A program made the position numbers and the translations under genes. From Bacteroidales bacterium 6E (GTDB taxonomy: Bacteria; Bacteroidota; Bacteroidia; Bacteroidales; Prolixibacteraceae): DNA of 64,000 nt. The notes under the pieces are model-generated. The model saw only the letters and a program-made list of their open reading frames with translations, made no database searches and had not been told where the DNA came from. Below, piece after piece: positions 46,757 through 55,711 of this stretch; position 1 is the first letter of the stretch; each line of letters begins with the position of its first letter. The stretch covers positions 140,809 to 204,808 of the forward strand of contig DF970689.1 in NCBI GenBank assembly GCA_001270045.2, in the 5' to 3' direction.

Positions 46757-47583
46757 TCTTTTTTGTATAATGAGCCGGCTGCCAACAGACCATAAAAAGT
46801 GTACTCAATATCCAATTCCGGGTCACCGTCCCCTGATAAAAAGGCTCCTTCCGAATAGTTGCAGCTTAAAAAGTCGAGACAGGCAGGTGTCATTGCCCGA
46901 AGGTCATAGCCCGAATAATCGAGTGCAAACAATGCCGCGGCGGTTGAAAGCATATCTCCGTCTTTCTTTCCGTCAAAAGCCCTGAAACCTTGCTCCTCAT
47001 TAAAAAAAGAAACTAATTGGTCTTGCAATGCCCCGGTGTTGCTGCCAGTCTTTGAAGCGACAACCAATGCAGCAGCTGCTTCAGTACAGGATGATGTCAT
47101 TATTTCGGCTCTTTTCAGTAATCGTCTCAAGCCTGGCCATCTCAAAGTTGTCAGATTTGGCAAAAATGTATCGATCAAAAGAAGCGCGATAAACAAACGA
47201 TAATAAGGACTTATATTATTCCGGGCACCTGAAATCCGAAACAACAATTTAATTTTCAGGTAAAAAGACCCTCTCATTTTAAGTGTCTTTCGAATTAATA
47301 TAAGACTGGCAACTTCAATGACAGACTGAAATTTTTCAGGACGCCGGGATTCAATCCATGCAAGGAGTCTATTTTGGCTCTCAGGTTCATCCAAAGCCAT
47401 GGCCAACCACAAACCGAAAAGTGAGTAATAAAGATCTGGCTTGCCTGCCCTGTCTTTGAAACCACCTGATTCATGCTGGTTACACTTAAGAAAATTCCAG
47501 ATCTCATCAAGCGTGGTCTCGTCGAAGATCCGGACAGATTGCCTGGCAGTGGAGATGATATGTTGATAAAGAGGGGCTTGCAT
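46753..47583 (-). CDS. Short prenyltransferase/cyclase-like alpha-alpha barrel protein
   Basis: The 276-residue protein contains motifs of the prenyltransferase-beta/squalene-oxidase repeat family (LKCNQHESGGFKDRAGKPDLYYSLFGLWLAMAL, LVSFFNEEQGFRAFDGKKDGDMLSTAAALFALDYSG, YSEGAFLSGDGDPELDIEYTFYGLLAAGSL). It has no DxDD motif and is about half a full cyclase. It lies between the polyprenyl synthase and the cyclase, nine bases after the synthase and overlapping the cyclase by four, so it is likely a partner or accessory subunit of the cyclase, or a prenyl-binding protein. Confidence 0.65.
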   Translation of the reverse strand: MQAPLYQHIISTARQSVRIFDETTLDEIWNFLKCNQHESGGFKDRAGKPDLYYSLFGLWLAMALDEPESQNRLLAWIESRRPEKFQSVIEVASLILIRKTLKMRGSFYLKIKLLFRISGARNNISPYYRLFIALLLIDTFLPNLTTLRWPGLRRLLKRAEIMTSSCTEAAAALVVASKTGSNTGALQDQLVSFFNEEQGFRAFDGKKDGDMLSTAAALFALDYSGYDLRAMTPACLDFLSCNYSEGAFLSGDGDPELDIEYTFYGLLAAGSLYKKD

Positions 47584-47592
47584 GCCACAAAA

Positions 47593-49167
47593 TTAGAATA
47601 TTTTACCCATTAAGGAATACAAGCTGAGGCGCATCCTGAAATTATTTAGTTGGTCGAGCAGACGGTATGCATTGGCAACATGTGTCTGGAGCAGCTTGTC
47701 GGCAGCGTCCGGAATCTGTGCATTTTCCAACAATGAATGTACATCCAGCCATTGGTTGTTACTGATGAAGGAAACAAACTGTCGCTTTGTATCCTGATCT
47801 ACCTTTTCAACCAAAAGAGACAGCATCACCGGATAATCCGAAAATTTACGATCATCCCTTTCTTCCCTGAATTCATGGATATCATCCCTAATTTGGTATG
47901 CAATGCCCATTTCATCTGAAAAATGTTCAAGTATGGCAATCTCTTCAGCTGGAGCTCCACCTGCCACTGCACCCAGAAGGAGGGCAACCTTGATGGCAGA
48001 TCCGGTTTTAAGCCGATAGGTTTGCAGCAAGGTTTCGGTTTTGGGAATTTCATTGTGCGAAGAAGAGAGAATATCATCACCCTGTCCGATCGAAAGAGCA
48101 ACATGCCCTTCAGAGATCAGCCTGAAGCATTGCTGAAGACTTTCCGTTGACATGGCCAGACCACTGAGAAGCTGATATCCTTTCCCTATCAGGTAATCAC
48201 CCGTATTGATGGCAGAGGCCATGCCATGGGTCAGATGAAGGGTTTCACGTTCGTATCGGTAGTCATCCTGATCTTCGATATCATCATGGATCAAGGATGC
48301 TTTATGGAAACATTCAACGATTACGGCCAGATTTTCAGCCAGTTTTTCGCTCGGATCAGGTTCATAGGCCTTATAGGCAATGATCGTCAGGATGGGGCGC
48401 ATCCGTCCTCCTCCGTGCAACATGATAGATATGGCCATCCGGTTGGTCTGGCTTCCGTTACCCGAGAATATAGTGTTCAGGGTATGGTCGTTAAACCATG
48501 ACCTTACCTCATTTCTGATCACGGACAATGACAGCGGCGGGTATTCCTGCGATGGTTCATACTGGTTGATTTCACGCATGATCCAATGCCTGTCAACATC
48601 TGTATTGGCGCATCCTTCAAACAATAGAGGAATACCTATTACCGGCACTGCAGCCTGATATACGGTCGGAAATGATTTTCGCAAGACTGACATGCAGGTT
48701 ACACCGATAATGGCGTCAACAGAACCTTCCTGGACCAGTTGCATGGCTACGGTAGTCCCTTCGGCCACCAGGGTGTTATATCCAAGACTTTCGGCCTGGA
48801 CCAATATTTCATCGATGCTACAGCTCTGGCATCCGGCACATATCAAACCCAATTGGTCAATGGCGGCCTGACAGTTTTTTTCATCCTTCAGGCATTGCGG
48901 TAGAAGTAGAAGTCTGCGGTTGTATGGGGTAGAAGCCACAACCTGCCGCCATGTTTCATTTCCGCAAAGAACCATGGCAAATTCAAGAAACTGCCTGTCA
49001 TAATTGCCCTGCAAGATAACCTGCTGTGCCAATTCCATGATTTGAAGGAATGAAACAGGTGGCCTTATGTTTTTGCTTTTCACGACCAAACGGGCAGTAC
49101 GGGTCATTTTTAACCGGATGCCTGCCTGGTCAGGAACTGCAAGTATTTCAGTGTCTTTCTTAGTCAT
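47593..49167 (-). CDS. DUF116-polyprenyl synthase fusion
   Basis: Two domains in one chain. Residues about 40-215 match DUF116, with a cysteine-rich segment (LLLPQCLKDEKNCQAAIDQLGLICAGCQSCSIDEIL) that could bind an iron-sulfur cluster or zinc. Residues about 235-524 are an all-helical trans-prenyl synthase: the first aspartate-rich motif DDIED at 295-299 (KASLIHDDIEDQDDYRYERETLHLTHG) and the second as DDIHE at 428-432. The residue five before the first motif is small (Ala), which in known synthases favours long chains such as GGPP or longer. It would make the isoprenoid substrate for the following cyclase. Confidence 0.83.
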   Translation of the reverse strand: MTKKDTEILAVPDQAGIRLKMTRTARLVVKSKNIRPPVSFLQIMELAQQVILQGNYDRQFLEFAMVLCGNETWRQVVASTPYNRRLLLLPQCLKDEKNCQAAIDQLGLICAGCQSCSIDEILVQAESLGYNTLVAEGTTVAMQLVQEGSVDAIIGVTCMSVLRKSFPTVYQAAVPVIGIPLLFEGCANTDVDRHWIMREINQYEPSQEYPPLSLSVIRNEVRSWFNDHTLNTIFSGNGSQTNRMAISIMLHGGGRMRPILTIIAYKAYEPDPSEKLAENLAVIVECFHKASLIHDDIEDQDDYRYERETLHLTHGMASAINTGDYLIGKGYQLLSGLAMSTESLQQCFRLISEGHVALSIGQGDDILSSSHNEIPKTETLLQTYRLKTGSAIKVALLLGAVAGGAPAEEIAILEHFSDEMGIAYQIRDDIHEFREERDDRKFSDYPVMLSLLVEKVDQDTKRQFVSFISNNQWLDVHSLLENAQIPDAADKLLQTHVANAYRLLDQLNNFRMRLSLYSLMGKIF

Positions 49168-49194
49168 AATTCAACCTTCTGTTGAAGTGATACA

Positions 49195-50376
49195 TCAACC
49201 ATAAGCACCTAATCCAAAGAAAGCATGTCGTTTGGCAAATCGGTAGATCCGGCTTTTCTCAGGAATTATGTCGACTGTTCCATGTCCGGGAAAGGATGGT
49301 GCAAATTGGAGACGTTCCATTTCATTGTTCCTGCCCGAAGTGTCAGAGGCCTGATATTCCCCGACGAAACGAGCGAGCCAGGCAGGATCTTCCATGATGA
49401 TGCAACCATTCGTTTTTGCCTTTACCTGGTCTCTGAATCCTTTCAGGAATTCCGAGGTCGCATATATCTCTTTTAGGGGGGCCTTGGATACGTGATCCTT
49501 GGCAAACTGTACCACAGGACAAGGCTCAATAAAACCAGAAGCATTAATGTGATGACTCAAACCTTCGGCAGCCGGGCAAAATGGTTTGCCCTCCGCATCC
49601 CAGTATGTGTCGATGATGGCAATGCTGAATTTTGCCCGGGCATCAACGATAAAGCTTCTTAATTTCCGGAGTTCCTCAGGCGACAGTGCCAGTTCATATC
49701 CTGGAACAGATCCTACGGGCCTGTATATATAATACCAAAGATAGGCTACCCCCTGGTCGACCATACCCTGAACGAATTCAGGAGAGAGAGCCATTTCAAA
49801 ATTTGATTTGCATACACTGATCGCTGCACCGGTAATCAATCCGGAACCAACTGAAGTCTCTATTGCCTTTTTGGCTGATTGCCATACGTTTTTTCCGCCC
49901 CTGCGGATATCGGCAACTTCTTCGTTGCCCTCAAAACTGATCAAGGGAGTCACGTTCCCTGCTTTTCTAAGTTTTTCTGCCATTTCATCATTCAGGAGAG
50001 TTCCGTTGGTAAACAATTGGAAGTAGCAGTCAGAGTGTTTTTCAAATATCGGGAACAAGTTTTTAAACAGTAAGGGCTCACCTCCCAGTATTCCGAAAAA
50101 ATAGGATCCATTCTCCTTGGTTTGGGTAATGATCTGGTCAAGCTGTTCAGCGGTAAGCCTGCTGTTCTTCTTTTTGTCGACTACCCAGCAACCCTGACAA
50201 TGGAGGTTACAATCATCGGTCACGGAAATAAAATGAAAGGCCGGAAAAAATCCTGGTTTTCCTTTACGCTTCTGGAACCGGTAAAACGACAGGGATCCTT
50301 TGATCCCCATGTTATAAACAAATTTATAAAGGCACCGTTTGTCGGTGTTTCTGAGTACGTTAGTTATCAGTCCCAT
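49195..50376 (-). CDS. Radical SAM enzyme of the terpenoid operon
   Basis: The CxxxCxxC cluster is formed by C56, C60 and C63 in SVTDDCNLHCQGCWV, followed by the GGE SAM-binding motif in FFGILGGEPLLF. The C-terminal part has extra cysteines (FCPAAEGLSHHINASGFIEPCPVVQFA and NGCIIMED), SPASM-like, which may hold an auxiliary cluster. It is overlapped by the upstream ferredoxin gene by 17 bases and precedes the synthase by 27 bases. The likely role is radical modification of the cyclised or linear prenoid, by analogy with HpnH in hopanoid synthesis, but the reaction is not deducible. Confidence 0.85.
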   Translation of the reverse strand: MGLITNVLRNTDKRCLYKFVYNMGIKGSLSFYRFQKRKGKPGFFPAFHFISVTDDCNLHCQGCWVVDKKKNSRLTAEQLDQIITQTKENGSYFFGILGGEPLLFKNLFPIFEKHSDCYFQLFTNGTLLNDEMAEKLRKAGNVTPLISFEGNEEVADIRRGGKNVWQSAKKAIETSVGSGLITGAAISVCKSNFEMALSPEFVQGMVDQGVAYLWYYIYRPVGSVPGYELALSPEELRKLRSFIVDARAKFSIAIIDTYWDAEGKPFCPAAEGLSHHINASGFIEPCPVVQFAKDHVSKAPLKEIYATSEFLKGFRDQVKAKTNGCIIMEDPAWLARFVGEYQASDTSGRNNEMERLQFAPSFPGHGTVDIIPEKSRIYRFAKRHAFFGLGAYG

Positions 50377-51151
50377 GCTGGCCGGTTAAGTTGTTTTTCA
50401 TTTCTTTGATTGCTTTTTCCCGTTCTTCCATCGCTATTATAAGCATCCCCTGACGGAAGATGTTATTCCGGGTGGCCGATCTTTGTTGCAAAGTTGAAAG
50501 TAGCGTTTGGCCTGACGATTCGTTTTGGCCAGGCGCATCGTCAGCCACATCAGCACCTGCAAGATATCCGCCCTCTTTTACCCTGGGAAAAATGATGGCA
50601 TTGGTCGGGCAATTTCGTCCACACGCCGGACAATTGTTTTTACACGACAGGGGCGAAACTACCTTGAGTTTCTTTTCGCTGAATGAATATACACCAAACA
50701 GACAGAACTTGTAACATTTTCCACAGTGAGTACAACGGCTGTAGTCTATGACGGGATACCAACCGGGCACTTCCAAATCACTCACCACCTCTTCATGGGT
50801 TGCCGTGCCTTCAGAAAATCCATGTTCTTTTATAAGCGTTTTCACGATGGCGGCACCATCCATCTCACGCATATTCAGAACCCGCATTTGCTTGAGATTG
50901 ACACCGTTTTGTTTTAAAAGATTCTCCACTGCCCGGGGGTAACAGGCCACTAGCGTAACGTCAGAATCATTTTCGTTGAGTTTCCTGAACAGATCTTTAT
51001 CCGTAATGCTTGCGGCACATAAATCGCTTACCGTTAACACAAAAGCATCTGTGGATTTAATTTTTTCTTTAACATCACTAAGTCGTTCCGCCGGTAACAT
51101 TCCGGCTGAACAATTGCAAAAAAGTATTACACGGTCGTTCTTCTGAACCAT
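50360..51151 (-). CDS. 2[4Fe-4S] ferredoxin-type protein with HdrA-like N-domain
   Basis: The start is placed at 51151 (MVQKNDRVILF). The first about 115 residues form a Cys-containing Rossmann-like part (FCNCSAG at 11-17, LVACYPRAVENLLKQNG) reminiscent of heterodisulfide-reductase-like electron-transfer proteins. Residues 140-181 carry two ferredoxin clusters, C140/C143/C146/C150 and C170/C174/C177/C181. First gene of the five-gene minus-strand operon, it probably supplies low-potential electrons to the radical SAM enzyme. The open frame back to 51214 adds residues with no family match. Confidence 0.82.
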   Translation of the reverse strand: MVQKNDRVILFCNCSAGMLPAERLSDVKEKIKSTDAFVLTVSDLCAASITDKDLFRKLNENDSDVTLVACYPRAVENLLKQNGVNLKQMRVLNMREMDGAAIVKTLIKEHGFSEGTATHEEVVSDLEVPGWYPVIDYSRCTHCGKCYKFCLFGVYSFSEKKLKVVSPLSCKNNCPACGRNCPTNAIIFPRVKEGGYLAGADVADDAPGQNESSGQTLLSTLQQRSATRNNIFRQGMLIIAMEEREKAIKEMKNNLTGQHGTDN

Positions 51152-51299
51152 TAGGAGTAATTTGATTGGGGCATAAATTAAGGCAAATTTTCCATGATAG
51201 CATAGCCAATACATTTACTTGGGAAGTTTTTAACATTCTTTCCAGATGTAAGGAAGGAGAGGGCTAATAATTACCTATTGAAATGTTTCCCTTTGGAAA

Positions 51300-52421
51300 T
51301 TAGGGAAGATTTTTCACGCAGCGAAACCCGATGTGCATGGTTCCGGTGTCGGGTGAGGATTTCATGCGGGAAGATGACCGATATCCGGCACAATAAGAAT
51401 CGTTACACAGGAAGGAACCGCCACGTATACTTTTTTTCGACACCAGAGGCTCCATGGGGTCATAAGATTGATCTGGCCCTCTAGGATTCTCAGCAACCTG
51501 ATTCCTGGGAAAGGTTTGATAATAATCATGATGGTACCAGTCTGATGTCCACTCCCAAACATTGCCAGCCATATCAAAAAGTCCAAAACCATTTGGCTGA
51601 AATGAACCGACAGGCGCAGCGGAAAGGAATCCGTCTTCGTTCAGGTCGAGATATGGAAATTCTCCTTGCCAATAATTGGCAAAATCAGGAGATACCGGCT
51701 CATTACCCCAAGGGTATACAAAATTGTCCATTCCTCCGCGGGCCGCGTATTCCCACTCAGCTTCAGTCGGAAGTCTTTTACCTGCCCACCTGGCATAGGC
51801 GACGGCATCAAACCATGAAACATGGACTACGGGATAATCATCCATTCCCTCAATGGAGCTTCCCGGACCAAGTGGATGTTTCCAATTGGCACCGGGAACC
51901 CATCGCCACCAGCTTTGGTAGTCGTTGAGGGACACTCTACCTTCAGGAGCGGAAAATACCATGGAGGCTGCAACCAGGATGGAGTCGTGCGGTCGGGGAG
52001 TACCGGGAGGGAGTTGTTTACGGATCTCCTCCCAATCGGGAGCCTTTTCGGCTGTTGTAATGTAGCCTGTTGCCTCAATGAATGCCCTGAATTGGGAATT
52101 TGTTACCGGGTGTATGTCCATTAAGAAGCTGTCGACTTTCACTTTGTGGACAGGAAATTCATCAGGACGGGAAAACCGGTTTTCCCTGGCACCCATATTA
52201 AAGGTACCGCCGGGAATCAATACCATACCTTCGTACTGGACAGATGCAGTACCTGAATGGATGGAGGTTGCCGAAGAATCCGCAATCGTCGCGAATCGGG
52301 AAGAGCTGGTTGGCATACAACAAGTTGTCCCTGATGAAGCCTGATTTTTTTGTCTGCATGCTGACAGCAAAATAACCAGGAAAATCAAAAACGATATGTT
52401 AAAAATATGACTCTTCTTCAT
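51300..52421 (-). CDS. Lipoprotein formylglycine-generating enzyme homologue (SUMF1 family)
   Basis: A lipobox (LLSAC) is followed by a complete FGE-sulfatase fold: GMVLIPGGTFNMGA, YPVVHVSWFDAVAYARWAGKRLPTEAEWEYAARGG, NGFGLFDMAGNVWEWTSDWY, and IRGGSFLCNDSYCAGYRSSSRM with the two cysteines that in true FGE bind copper and oxidise the sulfatase cysteine. The C-terminal HIGFRCVK is conserved. It resembles a catalytically competent FGE rather than the many degenerate relatives. Its apparent location outside the cytoplasm is unusual. No sulfatase is encoded nearby. Confidence 0.88.
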   Translation of the reverse strand: MKKSHIFNISFLIFLVILLSACRQKNQASSGTTCCMPTSSSRFATIADSSATSIHSGTASVQYEGMVLIPGGTFNMGARENRFSRPDEFPVHKVKVDSFLMDIHPVTNSQFRAFIEATGYITTAEKAPDWEEIRKQLPPGTPRPHDSILVAASMVFSAPEGRVSLNDYQSWWRWVPGANWKHPLGPGSSIEGMDDYPVVHVSWFDAVAYARWAGKRLPTEAEWEYAARGGMDNFVYPWGNEPVSPDFANYWQGEFPYLDLNEDGFLSAAPVGSFQPNGFGLFDMAGNVWEWTSDWYHHDYYQTFPRNQVAENPRGPDQSYDPMEPLVSKKSIRGGSFLCNDSYCAGYRSSSRMKSSPDTGTMHIGFRCVKNLP

Positions 52422-52601
52422 TCTGATTTTGTTCTGCGTATACGGTAACCAACGACAAATATAAGCATATTGGCAAAATAAAGACTTTTTAGGATTTTAT
52501 TATCTTGACCATTTCAAAACAGCAAGGATGGAAATGCAGAGGATAGGGTGAGGTTCAAACATTAAATTCTTATATTTTTGCCTGAGTATAGATCCTACTG
52601 C

Positions 52602-53264
52602 ATGAATGTCAATATTGAACCTTCCTGGGCGGCCATGCTCAGCGATGAATTTGAGAAACCATATTTCGGGTCTCTGGTCAGTTTTGTGAAATCAGAATAT
52701 TCAACACAAAAAATCTTTCCTCCCGGCAAACTGATTTTCAACGCTTTTGATAAATGCCCATTTTCTGAAGTCAAGGTCATCATTTTGGGGCAGGATCCAT
52801 ACCACGGTCCAGGACAAGCCCATGGACTTTGCTTTTCGGTGCCTGACGGGATTGATTTTCCACCTTCGCTGCAAAATATTTTTAAGGAAATCCAGAACGA
52901 CCTGCAAAAACCTGTTCCACGCAGTGGAAATCTGGAACGATGGGCCAGTCAGGGTGTATTTCTTCTTAATGCCATCCTGACGGTAAGGGCACACCAGGCG
53001 GGTTCACACCAAAACAAGGGATGGGAAACCTTTACCGACAAAGTCATACACCTGCTGGCCGAATCGAGGGAAAACCTGGTATTTATGCTTTGGGGTGCAT
53101 ATGCCCAACGAAAGGGCCAATTCATTGATTCCAAACGGCATTTGGTCCTGCAATCAGTACATCCTTCCCCATTGTCGGCCCATCGGGGATTCTTTGGCAA
53201 CCATCACTTCAGCCAGGCAAACGCTTATCTACAGGAACACGGAAAAACCCCGATTGACTGGTAA
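52602..53264 (+). CDS. ung: Uracil-DNA glycosylase (family 1)
   Basis: Family 1 UDG with the water-activating GQDPYHGPGQAHGLCFSV, VFLLNAILTVR, FMLWGAYAQRK and the leucine-loop HPSPLSAHRGF. It removes uracil from DNA and starts base-excision repair. The ATG at 52602 gives the usual length of 220 residues. A -7-like TATTTTTG at 52573-52580 just upstream excludes the earlier TTG at 52578. Confidence 0.97.
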   Translation: MNVNIEPSWAAMLSDEFEKPYFGSLVSFVKSEYSTQKIFPPGKLIFNAFDKCPFSEVKVIILGQDPYHGPGQAHGLCFSVPDGIDFPPSLQNIFKEIQNDLQKPVPRSGNLERWASQGVFLLNAILTVRAHQAGSHQNKGWETFTDKVIHLLAESRENLVFMLWGAYAQRKGQFIDSKRHLVLQSVHPSPLSAHRGFFGNHHFSQANAYLQEHGKTPIDW

Positions 53265-53426
53265 TTCGAAGGAAAGCCAGCATTCAATCATCGGTTACTT
53301 CAGTTAATTTTTCAGGGACTTAAAGAATGAATTTGTCGGGTAGAACATTGATTTATATAAAATTGTATTTTTAACAGTAATTAAAAAGGCAAACAAAAAT
53401 AGTTCTAACCTGTCAATAATCAATCA

Positions 53427-54269
53427 ATGAAACTTTTCATAATCACTTTAGCCTTGAATATGATGGTTGCTTCAATCCATGCAAATACTGAATATACGGA
53501 GCCTAAAGACCCTAATTATCTGGATTCTTCAACAGATGTCCGGAGACAAACAGATCCCTGGAACGGAAAAAAATGTGCGGTTGTAATGACCTATGATGAC
53601 GCGCTCAATGTGCATCTCGATCATGCCATTCCCCATCTGGATTCAGCCGGTTTTAAAGGAACATTTTACATCTCGGCCAGCTTCGAGGGTTTTCGGAACA
53701 GGCATGATGACTGGCGTAAGGCGGCTGCCCATGGCCATGAACTGGGAAACCACACGTTGTTTCATCCTTGTGATGGAAGTAAACCAGGCCGTGAGTGGGT
53801 GAATCGTGACTATGACCTGTCGAAATATACCATTCAACGGATCATGGATGAAATCAGGATCAACCAGTTTATATTGGAGGAAACCGACGGAAAAAAGATA
53901 AGATCTTTTGCTTACACCTGTGGTGACATGAATGCCGGTGATAACTCATTCAAGGAAATGCTCCCTGACCTGTTCAACTCAGCAAGGGGAGTAAGGTCAG
54001 CCATGAACACTCCCGGCAGTATCGACCTTTACAATATTGACAGCTACATGATCAGTGGACAGTCGGGTGACGAGTTAATCCGCCTTGTCGATGAAGCCAT
54101 GCGAGGAGGAAAGCTATTGGTATTCCTTTTTCATGGGGTAGGCGGTGAACATAGCCTCGATGTCTCGCTTGAAGCACATCGCCAATTGGTCAATTACCTC
54201 AAACAACATGAATCAGAGATCATGGTCGACACCATGGCTGGCATAGCGGAACATATTCGTAAGAAATAG
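53427..54269 (+). CDS. Secreted polysaccharide deacetylase
   Basis: A signal peptide (to HA) precedes a NodB-homology domain. The catalytic Asp pair is in VMTYDDALNVHLD and the metal-binding histidines are in LGNHTLFHPC. The later YFSFAYTCGD-like IRSFAYTCGDMNAGDN and the closing LVFLFHGVGGEHSLDVS are also present. It removes N- or O-acetyl groups from an extracellular polysaccharide, such as chitin-type, peptidoglycan or xylan chains. It lies 47 bases upstream of a CE15-type esterase, and the two may cooperate on plant or wall material. Confidence 0.9.
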   Translation: MKLFIITLALNMMVASIHANTEYTEPKDPNYLDSSTDVRRQTDPWNGKKCAVVMTYDDALNVHLDHAIPHLDSAGFKGTFYISASFEGFRNRHDDWRKAAAHGHELGNHTLFHPCDGSKPGREWVNRDYDLSKYTIQRIMDEIRINQFILEETDGKKIRSFAYTCGDMNAGDNSFKEMLPDLFNSARGVRSAMNTPGSIDLYNIDSYMISGQSGDELIRLVDEAMRGGKLLVFLFHGVGGEHSLDVSLEAHRQLVNYLKQHESEIMVDTMAGIAEHIRKK

Positions 54270-54316
54270 TACCAGTAACATTGTGGGGCTAATAATTATC
54301 AAGTAAATATCAAACC

Positions 54317-55660
54317 GTGACAAAGATTCTAATACCTTTCCTTATTGCCATTTGCATGGCTGGAAAAGCCAACGGGCAGTTTTCACGACAAGCGATGGAC
54401 AGCATAAACCGGTTATCGTTCCAGGACCATGCACTGATGATGCAGCAACTTGGAATCACCCAATTCAGACCCGGACCTTCGGGAGACCCAAGCGCACCCA
54501 ACGCAGCCAATACCGACGAATCGAAAGCCACCACTTATTCGATGCTCCCCGATCCATTAGTGTTTGACAATGGCAATAAAGTTCAAACAAAAAAAGACTG
54601 GGAGAAAAGGAAATCTGAATTGATGGAACATTTCGACAGGGAAGTCTATGGTCGATTTCCAAAGGACATCCCAGGTGTCACCTGGAAAACCATTAGTGTA
54701 AAAGATACCTCCTTTGGCAGTTTCCCTGTAAGAATCAGGGAATTGTCGGGAGTGGTTGATAACTCCACCTTTCCCGAACTTGATGTAGCTATCAGGTTAA
54801 TCCTTGGAACACCACTTCAACCTTCAAAACCTGTACCCGTCATCATGGAATTCGGATTTGATTTTCCTGCTGCTTTTATGCGCCGGATGCAACAAGATAG
54901 CAAAGAACCTTCTTGGCAGGAGCAATTGCTGGCACAGGGCTGGGGTTATGCCATCCTCGTTCCCGTCAGTTTCCAGGCCGACAATGGTGCCGGTTTACGA
55001 CAGGGAATCATTGGGTTGGCCAATAAAGGACAATCGCGAAAATTCGATGATTGGGGTACTCTAAAAGCATGGGCATGGGGTGCATCAAGGGCGTTGGATT
55101 ATTTTGAAAGCGATCAGGCAGTAGATGCTTCCCGAATCGGTATTGCCGGCTTGTCGAGATATGGGAAGGCTGCCCTGGTCGCCATGGCTTATGAGCCACG
55201 CTTGGCCATTGGATTTATCGGATCCTCAGGGGCAGGTGGAGCCAAACTCCTCCGACGCAACCTCGGCGAGCAGGTCGAGAATCTGGCCTCCCCGGCCGAA
55301 TATCACTGGTTTGCAGGAAATTTTATCCGTTATGCCGGCCCCCTCACACCAAATGATCTTCCGGTTGATGCCCACCAATTAATAGCCCTCTGTGCCCCGC
55401 GACCGGTATTTATCAGCTGCGGGGCACCTGGAGTGGAAGGTCGCTGGATCGACCAAATGGGAATGTTTATGGCAGCCACTCATGCCGGACCTGTTTATCA
55501 ACTTCTAGGCAAAGAGGGACTTGGGGCTTCTGTATATCCCGACGAAGGTGTTTCGCTGGATCGTGGAGAGATTGCCTTTCGCCAGCACGAAGGAGGCCAT
55601 ACGTTAGGTCCCAACTGGCCTTGGTTTATCCGATATGCGGCCCGGTATTTCAACCGTTAA
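54317..55660 (+). CDS. CE15-type glucuronoyl esterase-like secreted hydrolase
   Basis: Alpha/beta hydrolase with signal peptide (to GKANGQ) and a GTG start. The nucleophile serine is in GIAGLSRYGKAALVAMAYEPRLAIGF (GxSRxGK, the CE15 signature), followed by SSGAGGAKLLRRNLGEQVE, which carries the acid. The catalytic His is in HEGGHTLGPNWPWF. CE15 enzymes split ester bonds between lignin and glucuronoxylan. The motif match is good but the nucleophile elbow is GLSR rather than the more usual GCSR/GVSR, so related carbohydrate esterases remain possible. Confidence 0.85.
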   Translation: MTKILIPFLIAICMAGKANGQFSRQAMDSINRLSFQDHALMMQQLGITQFRPGPSGDPSAPNAANTDESKATTYSMLPDPLVFDNGNKVQTKKDWEKRKSELMEHFDREVYGRFPKDIPGVTWKTISVKDTSFGSFPVRIRELSGVVDNSTFPELDVAIRLILGTPLQPSKPVPVIMEFGFDFPAAFMRRMQQDSKEPSWQEQLLAQGWGYAILVPVSFQADNGAGLRQGIIGLANKGQSRKFDDWGTLKAWAWGASRALDYFESDQAVDASRIGIAGLSRYGKAALVAMAYEPRLAIGFIGSSGAGGAKLLRRNLGEQVENLASPAEYHWFAGNFIRYAGPLTPNDLPVDAHQLIALCAPRPVFISCGAPGVEGRWIDQMGMFMAATHAGPVYQLLGKEGLGASVYPDEGVSLDRGEIAFRQHEGGHTLGPNWPWFIRYAARYFNR

Positions 55661-55711
55661 AGCTCACTGAAACCATTAAACAAACAGGGGTTCCTGTTTG
55701 TTACTGCCTGT

